A stretch of DNA of 64,000 nt from Aliivibrio sifiae (GTDB taxonomy: Bacteria; Pseudomonadota; Gammaproteobacteria; Enterobacterales; Vibrionaceae), in assembly GCF_002954715.1 (NCBI RefSeq), contig NZ_MSCP01000002.1, positions 310,957 through 374,956 of the forward strand. The letters are read 5' to 3'. Positions 8,412 to 14,662 of this stretch are shown here, piece after piece. The notes under the pieces are model-generated. The model saw only the letters and a program-made list of their open reading frames with translations. It searched no databases and had not been told where the DNA came from. Position 1 is the first letter of the stretch, and each line of letters opens with the position of its first letter. Made by a program: the position numbers and the translations under genes.

Positions 8412-9293
8412 CTATAGCTTTTCAAAAGTATGTTCAATTTCGTCTAACATCCATTCCATGGCATTACCCATACCACTATCACGACGTTTTACCACTCCAA
8501 TTTCAATCTGCAAGGCATCTGGAATATGGTGAGTCGACAATCGAATGGTTTTGTTTTGATACCATTCCGATTCTAGTACGTGCTCAGGAACGAGAGCCCA
8601 ACCCACATTACGGATCACTAATGCGGTGATGTAATAATAACTGTCGATGTACCAATGATTGGCTGAAATGGCTTTCTCATGTGAGTGACCAACTCTATCT
8701 CGAATAACTAATTGGCGGTGTTGGTTTAACTGTATGAGTGTAGGTGTTTTATGTTCAGCAAGGGGATGTTCTGGTGAGACAACCAATGCCTGATTGAAAA
8801 AGCCAAGGGCGCGGTACTCTAACGAATCTGATAAGGTATTCACGCAAAATAAGAAGCCAAGATCCGCTTTTTTTTCTTCTACCCACTTTGCAATATCTGC
8901 TTGAGACCCATTAATAATCGTCAACTTTAATAAAGGAAAAGTAATCGATATTTTTTGGAAGAAATCTTCAAATACATCAATAGGAACTGCTTCATCCAAA
9001 GCGACGGTTAACGCTATCTCGTTACCTGTCGCAGCTGTATCTGCACGAGCTTGTAGGCGTTCACATTGTTCTAAGATTGCTTGAGCTTCAATAAACATGT
9101 CTTCACCGTCTTGAGTTAATACAGGTAGACGTGCGCTTCGATCAAATAAATCAAAGCCAAGGTCGGCTTCTAAATTTGCAATTGCGGTACTAATTCGAGA
9201 TTGTGCCTTCCCCATTTTACGCGCAGCGGCTGAGAATGACCCACACTTTACTGACGTAACAAAGGCGTTGAGTTGATCCAAAGTCCAATTCAT
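8412..9293 (-). CDS. LysR-family transcriptional regulator
   Basis: 293 residues. The N-terminal winged helix-turn-helix contains LNAFVTSVKCGSFSAAARKMG and ARLPVLTQDGE (about 6-70), followed by a coiled linker and an effector-binding domain. Target genes are unknown. The start codon overlaps the ygbA stop as TAATG, which indicates translational coupling, and the SGNH hydrolase gene follows 12 bases after it. Unusually for LysR proteins it has no divergent partner. Confidence 0.92.
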   Translation of the reverse strand: MNWTLDQLNAFVTSVKCGSFSAAARKMGKAQSRISTAIANLEADLGFDLFDRSARLPVLTQDGEDMFIEAQAILEQCERLQARADTAATGNEIALTVALDEAVPIDVFEDFFQKISITFPLLKLTIINGSQADIAKWVEEKKADLGFLFCVNTLSDSLEYRALGFFNQALVVSPEHPLAEHKTPTLIQLNQHRQLVIRDRVGHSHEKAISANHWYIDSYYYITALVIRNVGWALVPEHVLESEWYQNKTIRLSTHHIPDALQIEIGVVKRRDSGMGNAMEWMLDEIEHTFEKL

Positions 9294-9679
9294 TATTTTT
9301 CTCTTTTTTGCAGACGGATATGACGGTTAGAACAATGAGGAGATGGCTTAGGGTTAACTGTTCGTTTTTCAGAGAGCAAATGGCGAATGGCTAAAATAGG
9401 ATGCTTTAATAGCATTCTAGGGCCAGAAAAACGCATCACAAGACGCATCTGCTCTTTTGGTTCAGGCTTATAGCAATGAATAGGGCAGGTGTTACAGGTT
9501 GGCTTGTTTTCACCGTATGGGCAGCGATCTAAACGAATTTCAGCATAATCCATCAAGGTTTGGCATTCTGGACACAAGGAGTGGGTGTGGTGGTTTTTCT
9601 TACAATAGATCTCAATCATTGCTGATACAGTTTTAAATTCAGTATTGAGTTTTCCAAGCAGAATATCGCTGGTTTTCAT
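9293..9679 (-). CDS. ygbA: YgbA-type 'nitrous oxide-stimulated promoter' family protein
   Basis: 128 residues, rich in Cys. CPEC appears near residue 36, then CPYG, CNTCPIHC and CYKPE in the middle. The arrangement could bind a metal or Fe-S centre. The pattern CPYGENKPTCNTCPIHCYKP followed by MRFSGPRMLLKHPILAIRH is what I know as the YgbA family, which in enterobacteria belongs to the NsrR nitric-oxide regulon. Biochemical function is not established to my knowledge. It heads the ygbA-lysR-SGNH operon behind a good sigma-70-like promoter. Confidence 0.85.
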   Translation of the reverse strand: MKTSDILLGKLNTEFKTVSAMIEIYCKKNHHTHSLCPECQTLMDYAEIRLDRCPYGENKPTCNTCPIHCYKPEPKEQMRLVMRFSGPRMLLKHPILAIRHLLSEKRTVNPKPSPHCSNRHIRLQKREK

Positions 9680-9713
9680 ACATCACTCGTTCTTAATCAA
9701 TCATTATTGAACC

Positions 9714-9742
9714 AGTATAAAGGGGAAATGATATTGGGTGAA
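9714..9742 (-). promoter_or_regulatory. Predicted sigma-70 promoter of ygbA
   Basis: Read on the minus strand, TTCACC (9742-9737) and TATACT (9719-9714) are separated by 17 bases, about 35 bases upstream of the ygbA start. The -35 box lies inside repeat copy B, so a protein bound to that repeat would overlap RNA polymerase. Confidence 0.5.
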
Positions 9743-9762
9743 GTGTTCACTTTTTTAGGGGG
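9721..9762. repeat. Copy B of the 42-base element (see 6676-6717)
   Basis: It is the partner of 6676-6717. The common core is AAGTGTTCACTTTTTT with AGRGGAAATGAKATT to its left. It overlaps the predicted ygbA promoter. Confidence 0.5.
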
Positions 9763-9822
9763 GAATTGTGGCTTAATATATGTTTATCCCCTAAAGCATA
9801 TTGCTCCTAAGTATATGCGCTC

Positions 9823-9857
9823 AAAAGCCATTTAGTTTATCGCTAAATGGCTTTTTT
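9823..9857 (+). terminator. Hairpin with T-run between ygbA and the Cys-rich small gene
   Basis: AAAAGCCATTTAG pairs with CTAAATGGCTTTT, and a run of six T completes a classical terminator on the plus strand. The minus strand has only a four-T tail. Its likely role there is to terminate the 71-residue gene, which ends at 9865. Confidence 0.65.
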
Positions 9858-9864
9858 ATTTGAA

Positions 9865-10080
9865 TTATTTATCTTCAGAAGTGTAACTTGAATACGAACA
9901 GTAATAGCAGCCATTTGATTGTGGGTATATTTCTTTAGCTGCATTTAACGCCGTGCTACATGCTGTGTGGTAGCCAAGAGGTTCACATTTTGTAATGCCA
10001 GGACTGTGAGTGCATGTTGCGGTGTGGATTTCATGATCGCCATTATCTTGTTCGTTTTTATCAACATAAAATAAACTCAT
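9865..10080 (-). CDS. Small Cys-rich protein, function unknown
   Basis: 71 residues, with no signal peptide or membrane segment. The sequence has five Cys: one in ATCTHS, one in TKCEP, one in TACST and two in the C-terminal GCYYCS. An Asn-Gly-Asp-His-Glu stretch lies near the N-terminus. The CxxC plus His arrangement suggests a small zinc- or iron-binding fold. Short proteins of this pattern (YxVxKN...GDHEVH...C...NGCYYC) occur in many bacteria without a known role. A ribosome site AGAGGTAAT lies directly upstream of the ATG. Confidence 0.75.
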   Translation of the reverse strand: MSLFYVDKNEQDNGDHEIHTATCTHSPGITKCEPLGYHTACSTALNAAKEIYPQSNGCYYCSYSSYTSEDK

Positions 10081-10484
10081 AATTACCTCTAGAAAATAAT
10101 ATATAAACGGATATCTGAATAATCACAATACGCCTATTCGATGTTGTTGATAGTTAAAAAAATGAATAGTTAGATGTACATCACTTGTAATAATTAAACT
10201 TGTGAGGCGTCTTTAATACAGTAATTTTAAAGTTATCTATTGAGCATCTGTAATACTTGTTAGCTCATTAGCTAATGAGACGCATGATTAGAACTTACTT
10301 TTGTTTTAATTATGCTAATTCAAATGACTTATCAATTGTATTTATCTTTTAATTTCGCCAAAAGTATCACTAATTACTTTTTATTGTCTTATAATGATAC
10401 TTATTGGTAATTTTTTCATTGAGTGATCTTTAATAATGTTCCTTAACTTACTTAACCACCTTATTTAAAGTAAAGGAAATTATT
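10081..10484. other. 404-base AT-rich intergenic region
   Basis: No convincing coding frame is seen. The stretch separates the divergent Cys-rich gene and the PEBP gene and holds a perfect 16-base palindrome at 10264-10279. Nearer the PEBP start there is an inverted pair AAGTATC / GATACTT about 30 bases apart. Both could be regulatory. Confidence 0.5.
10264..10279. promoter_or_regulatory. Perfect 16-base palindrome, candidate operator
   Basis: CTCATTAGCTAATGAG is identical to its own reverse complement with no spacer, as in many dimeric-repressor sites. It lies about 205 bases upstream of the PEBP gene and about 185 bases upstream of the divergent small gene. No cognate regulator is known. 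Confidence 0.4.
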
Positions 10485-11003
10485 ATGAAAAAGACAGTGT
10501 TAGCGTTACTTACTTTAGCCTCTTTCTCTAGCCAAGCTTTTGAAGTCTCAAGTAATGATATTCACGAAGGTCAATTGATGAAAAGTGAATTTACCTTCTC
10601 TGGCATGGGCTGCACAGGTGACAACATCTCTCCACAACTAAGCTGGAAAGATGCGCCAGAAGGAACAAAAAGTTTTGCAATTACTGTATTTGATCCAGAT
10701 GCACCAACAGGCAGTGGTTGGTGGCATTGGTTAGCGCTTAATATTCCAGCGAATGTAAGCAGTGTTGTTCAAGGCTCACCAATGAAAGATGTGCTACAAA
10801 CTAAGAATGACTTTGGCACAATGAGCTACGGCGGTGCGTGTCCTCCTGCTGGCGATGGGATGCACAGATACCAATATACAGTGTGGGCGTTACCACAAGA
10901 GAAAATTGATTTACCGGCAGATATCTCACCTGCGGTAGTCGGCTATACATTAAATAGTATGGCACTAGATAAAGCGGTGTTAACTGCCACTTATGTTCGT
11001 TAG
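10485..11003 (+). CDS. Exported YbhB/YbcL (PEBP, Raf kinase inhibitor-like) protein
   Basis: 172 residues. Residues 1-18 form a signal peptide ending ASFSSQA, so the mature protein is probably periplasmic. The PEBP fold is shown by GDNISPQLSWKDAPEGTKSFAI, the DPDAPTGSGWWHWL anion-binding motif and GGACPPAGDGMHRYQYTVWAL (quoted in overlapping parts around residues 45-145). Bacterial PEBP proteins have a ligand pocket, but their physiological role is poorly defined. A strong AAAGGAAA ribosome site precedes the ATG. An AraC regulator follows 47 bases downstream. Confidence 0.88.
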   Translation: MKKTVLALLTLASFSSQAFEVSSNDIHEGQLMKSEFTFSGMGCTGDNISPQLSWKDAPEGTKSFAITVFDPDAPTGSGWWHWLALNIPANVSSVVQGSPMKDVLQTKNDFGTMSYGGACPPAGDGMHRYQYTVWALPQEKIDLPADISPAVVGYTLNSMALDKAVLTATYVR

Positions 11004-11050
11004 TCGGGTTTATAAAAGGCTAAGAATGATAAATAAACGAGGAGCATGAT

Positions 11051-11836
11051 ATGAGTAATACGTTATTTAAAGTACAAACCTATTCAGGGTTGAATGATCA
11101 GCATTTACGTAACGTTCATATTTATGCTCCGAGTATTATTTGGGTTAAATCGGGCTGTAAAACCGTATTTCAAGGAACAGATTCATTTGATATTGATGCA
11201 CGATCGTGGCTATTAACCTCTGCTAATCAAGAATTGAATTTCGTCAATAAAGTCTCTTATGAACACTTTTATTCTGTGCAGCTTTCTTTTTTATCAGCAC
11301 CACCAAAAGAAATGCTAGAAGAGAGTATGCATCGAGAGGTTAATCGTGAGCATGTTCATGCATTAAAAATCTCGTCGGCGTTAGCTTATGGTTTTTCTAT
11401 GCTACTTGAAATGAGTACGCACTCGCTGAGTGAAGAGGTACAAAAACTGCATTTAATGGCTTTCTACCAACAATTAGTAGAGTTAGGTGTATTACATGTC
11501 CTATTTTCTGGATCTCATGCCTCTTTCCAAAATCAATTAAGTGCTTATTTCTCAAGAGATCCTGCTGAACCTTATCAACTTGAAGAAGTATGCCATGATT
11601 TTTCAATGAGCAGAGCGACACTTATACGTCGCTTGCAGCGTGATGGAACCAATTTTAGAACGGTATTATCAAACGTTAGAATGGGTCATGCACTTTCGTT
11701 AATGCAAGAGAAGCGCCAAACCCAATTAGAGTTGGCACTACAGTGTGGCTATCAATCTGAAAGTCGTTTTAGTCAGCGCTTTCATCAGCAATTTGGCATG
11801 ACGCCAAAGCAGTATATGAAGACGGTGGCGTATTAA
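11051..11836 (+). CDS. AraC-family transcriptional regulator
   Basis: 261 residues. The C-terminal ~95 residues hold the double helix-turn-helix: DFSMSRATLIRRLQRDG (first recognition helix) and LALQCGYQSESRFSQRFHQQFGMTP (second, residues ~228-252). The N-terminal part is a variable sensor region resembling a cupin-like effector domain. It follows the PEBP gene with 47 bases between and a GAGGAG ribosome site, so the pair may be co-transcribed. Effector and targets are unknown. Confidence 0.9.
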   Translation: MSNTLFKVQTYSGLNDQHLRNVHIYAPSIIWVKSGCKTVFQGTDSFDIDARSWLLTSANQELNFVNKVSYEHFYSVQLSFLSAPPKEMLEESMHREVNREHVHALKISSALAYGFSMLLEMSTHSLSEEVQKLHLMAFYQQLVELGVLHVLFSGSHASFQNQLSAYFSRDPAEPYQLEEVCHDFSMSRATLIRRLQRDGTNFRTVLSNVRMGHALSLMQEKRQTQLELALQCGYQSESRFSQRFHQQFGMTPKQYMKTVAY

Positions 11837-11860
11837 TATTATTAAATAATCCATATAAAA

Positions 11861-11894
11861 AAAACAGCGAGCACTTAGGCTCGCTGTTTTATTT
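11861..11894 (+). terminator. Terminator after the AraC-family gene
   Basis: A perfect 12-base stem, AAAACAGCGAGC / GCTCGCTGTTTT, with a 6-base loop has A-rich and T-rich flanks on both sides. It is therefore suited to stop both this gene and the convergent M20 peptidase operon. Confidence 0.9.
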
Positions 11895-11917
11895 TTAATC
11901 ATGAATAAGTAAAGGGT

Positions 11918-13042
11918 TTACTTAGCTAATTTTGTCAGTACACGCATCAATAACTTAATACGTGGTTCGATTGACTCAAGCAATAAGTACTCATCTGCAC
12001 TGTGGAAGCCAGCACCGATTGGACCTAAACCGTCAAGTGTTGGTACACCTAGAATTGCAGTATTGTTTGCATCAGAACCGCCACCCACTTCTTGCCAGTT
12101 AATACTGATTTCAAGTTCTTGTGCTGATTCCTCTACCATCGCCATTAGTGCTTCAGTTTGTACTGATGGAACCATTGATGGTTTGTATGCTTCACGTTCC
12201 ACCTTGATAGAGACGCCATCAACAAACGGTGTGTGAGTCATACCATTTAATGCAGTATCAACTTGGTCGTATTCTGAGTTATCCCAGAAACGAACATCAA
12301 TGATAGCGGTTGCTGAATCAGGAACGATGTTAGCGCCAGCACCACCAGAAACTACACCTACGTTTAGCGTAGTGCCTGATTCAAAGTTAGTCATCGCGTT
12401 AGCTGCTAAGATCCAGTTAGCCATTTCAGTAATTGCACTGCGGCCATTCTCTGGTTCATTACCGGCATGAGCCGCTTTGCCACTGAAGGTTACTTTGTAG
12501 TTAGCCATGCCTTTGCGTGCTTTAACTAAGCCACCATTTGCACGAGCCGCTTCTGCTACTAGTACGTTTTTCGCATTTTTTGCTGTCTCTTGGATCCAAT
12601 CAACAGAATCTAATGATCCCGTTTCTTCATCTGGATTCATACACACGCAAATTGATAGCTTATCTAATACCGCTTGGTCTAAGTTACGCAGTGCATATAC
12701 CACGTTTAATAGGCCAGATTTCATATCAGAAACACCTGGACCATACGCTTTTTCAGCATCCATAGACATTGGGCGTTCTGCCGCAGTGCCTACAGGGAAA
12801 ACCGTGTCCATGTGACCAATCATCATTACATCAATGTGTTCAGCATCTGGCTTGTTACGAACTTCAAGGCCAACACCAGCTTTGCCACAATCAACGCGTT
12901 TTACTGACCAACCATTCATTGCTTCGTATTTTGCAGACATTTGGTTAGCAATAAATTCGATGCCATCAAGTGTGTATGTACCGCAATCTACATCGATAAG
13001 AGGGCGTAGTTCTTCTAAGTAATCATTTAAAGAAAAGTTCAT
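11918..13042 (-). CDS. M20-family metallopeptidase (carboxypeptidase G2-like)
   Basis: 374 residues, two-domain M20 architecture. Zinc ligands and catalytic residues are in place: His77 and Asp79 in GHMDTVFP, Asp106 in GVSDMKSG, and Glu139-Glu140 in PDEETGS. An inserted dimerisation domain spans roughly 180-290. The best fit is the glutamate-carboxypeptidase/CPG2 branch, which removes C-terminal amino acids from small peptides or folate-like compounds. It lies 9 bases after the yjiG-like gene and is last in a three-gene operon. A role in hydrolysing a peptide taken up or exported by YjiHG is plausible but inferred. Confidence 0.9.
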   Translation of the reverse strand: MNFSLNDYLEELRPLIDVDCGTYTLDGIEFIANQMSAKYEAMNGWSVKRVDCGKAGVGLEVRNKPDAEHIDVMMIGHMDTVFPVGTAAERPMSMDAEKAYGPGVSDMKSGLLNVVYALRNLDQAVLDKLSICVCMNPDEETGSLDSVDWIQETAKNAKNVLVAEAARANGGLVKARKGMANYKVTFSGKAAHAGNEPENGRSAITEMANWILAANAMTNFESGTTLNVGVVSGGAGANIVPDSATAIIDVRFWDNSEYDQVDTALNGMTHTPFVDGVSIKVEREAYKPSMVPSVQTEALMAMVEESAQELEISINWQEVGGGSDANNTAILGVPTLDGLGPIGAGFHSADEYLLLESIEPRIKLLMRVLTKLAK

Positions 13043-13051
13043 CTTGAATCC

Positions 13052-13519
13052 TTATAGAATCATGTTCATAACAAACATAGCACCGAATGCATTCAGTACA
13101 GAAATTGCGATCATTACAGGGATGTAGCGGCCTTCAGTACCGATAGGGCCCATGATACGACCCATGTATTGAACTTGAGAGCCCATTAGGTAGATTGCAG
13201 GAGCTAGGATAGCAATGTGAGTACCGTTAAGAATACCTTGGTCAAACAGAGTAATAACAACACCCACTGCGCCGCCCATAGACATCCATGCGCCAATTAG
13301 AACTGCAGCAGCTTCACCAGGAAGACCAAAAATAGCCATGATAGGAGAGAATAAGGTTCCCATTAACTCAAGAGCACCCGTAATTTGAAGTGCTTTGATA
13401 ATAACGAATGCCATTAATACGTTAGGAACAGTAGAAGTCGTTGCAATAACCCAGCCTTTTTTAGCGCCTTCAACGAAGATGTCTGTCACCATTGGTTTTT
13501 TTGCTTTAACGTCGCTCAT
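13052..13519 (-). CDS. yjiG: YjiG-family (SpmB-like) inner-membrane protein
   Basis: 155 residues with four to five hydrophobic segments. It has the Gate/nucleoside-recognition type pattern, for example AWMSMGGAVGVVITLFDQG. In E. coli yjiG and yjiH lie beside iadA, an isoaspartyl dipeptidase. Here the pair lies beside an M20 peptidase, so the association with dipeptide hydrolysis is preserved with a different enzyme. The start overlaps the end of the upstream yjiH-like gene, which indicates coupled translation. The transported substrate is not known. Confidence 0.85.
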   Translation of the reverse strand: MSDVKAKKPMVTDIFVEGAKKGWVIATTSTVPNVLMAFVIIKALQITGALELMGTLFSPIMAIFGLPGEAAAVLIGAWMSMGGAVGVVITLFDQGILNGTHIAILAPAIYLMGSQVQYMGRIMGPIGTEGRYIPVMIAISVLNAFGAMFVMNMIL

Positions 13520-14256
13520 TATGCAGTCTCCTCAGTCATTTTTTTGTCTTGCTTATCGTTATCTTGTCCTTCTTTACCTTCAGTGATATTTAGGTAGATA
13601 CGGAATAAGTTTGCACCTACAAACTTGAAGGCAAACATAACAACAACAGCAAGACCAATAGAAGAAGGTACCGCTAAAGAACCGTCAGGGTTTGTTAATG
13701 TAAATAGCACCGCGCCTGATGAAAAGAAGTTTACAATTGCTGCACCTGCAGTGAATTGGAACATAGTGAAGATATCAGTTTCGCGCTTAGTTAAATGCTT
13801 CTCATCCTTTAATTGACGAGTCATTGCTGCACCCGCATCGGTACTTTGTAATGACGCAATTAAGGCTAGGCCAGAGTTACCAGGAATCCCCATTAGAGGA
13901 CGAAGAAGAGGAGTAAGCAATTTACGAGCAGCATCAAGGGCACCGTAATGCTCAAGAACGTTGATCATACCTAATGCAAACATAACGGTAGGAATAAGTG
14001 TTAATGCAAAGATGAAACCGTCACGTGCACCGCTACCGCCTTTACCGCGTAGAGAGGTTGTTGCTGCTTGAACGCCATCTGCTGTTTCAGAAACAGAATA
14101 AGCAACTTTACCAAAAGAACCGTTCAGAGTTGTAAAGTCAAGAACACCATACCATTCATTGGATTGCATTAAGCCAGAAAAGAACACAACAGCGAAGGCC
14201 AAAGCCACATAGCTGCCAATACCGACTTTACGAGCTTTATCAGCCGATTGAGTCAT
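13519..14256 (-). CDS. yjiH: YjiH-family (SpmA-like) inner-membrane protein
   Basis: 245 residues with about six membrane segments. The LRPLMGIPGNSGLALIASLQSTDAGAAM region (residues ~137-165, quoted without break in three parts: LRPLMGIPGNSG, LALIASLQST, DAGAAM) is the conserved GATE-type motif of the family. The N-terminus is cytosolic and charged. It is the first gene of yjiH-yjiG-M20 peptidase on the minus strand, with an AGGTAAT ribosome site before the ATG. It probably forms a heteromeric transporter or channel with YjiG. Confidence 0.85.
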   Translation of the reverse strand: MTQSADKARKVGIGSYVALAFAVVFFSGLMQSNEWYGVLDFTTLNGSFGKVAYSVSETADGVQAATTSLRGKGGSGARDGFIFALTLIPTVMFALGMINVLEHYGALDAARKLLTPLLRPLMGIPGNSGLALIASLQSTDAGAAMTRQLKDEKHLTKRETDIFTMFQFTAGAAIVNFFSSGAVLFTLTNPDGSLAVPSSIGLAVVVMFAFKFVGANLFRIYLNITEGKEGQDNDKQDKKMTEETA

Positions 14257-14662
14257 AATTACCTCGTTTAATTTAAGATTAGAAATTGTGATGGATTAAC
14301 CATTTGGAGGTATTTTGCGTGAATAGCTTTTAAAAGGGTTTGATTCTTATCAAGAAGTATTTCTAAAAGTAAAAGATTATATAAATAGTTTTTTATTTTG
14401 TGATCTATCTGAAATTGTAGATTTTTATGTTGATTTGTTGCGTTATTATGTATTTGGTTATTAAATGTAGAGGCTGGTTAATGTTGAACATGAGGACTGT
14501 CGTTTGAAATGTTGTCGATGTATATAAAAGCAGAGAAAATAAGAGATAAAATAAAAAACACCCTTGAGTTATTCAAGAGTGTTTTCTGTTTATTATTGTG
14601 GATACTTATTTATTTTATTGCTTATACTGCATAGACGTACAATATAATGTCATGGTTTTTGG
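14257..14662. other. 406-base intergenic region between yjiH and the toxin-like gene
   Basis: No credible gene is seen. It contains the promoter region of the yjiH operon and the hairpin at 14554-14586, which lies downstream of the toxin-like gene. Confidence 0.5.
14554..14586. terminator. Hairpin terminator downstream of the ART toxin-like gene
   Basis: AAAACAC-C-CTTGA pairs with TCAAG-A-GTGTTTT with a single internal mismatch. The A/T tracts on both sides suit termination of the minus-strand toxin-like gene that ends at 14663. Confidence 0.7.
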
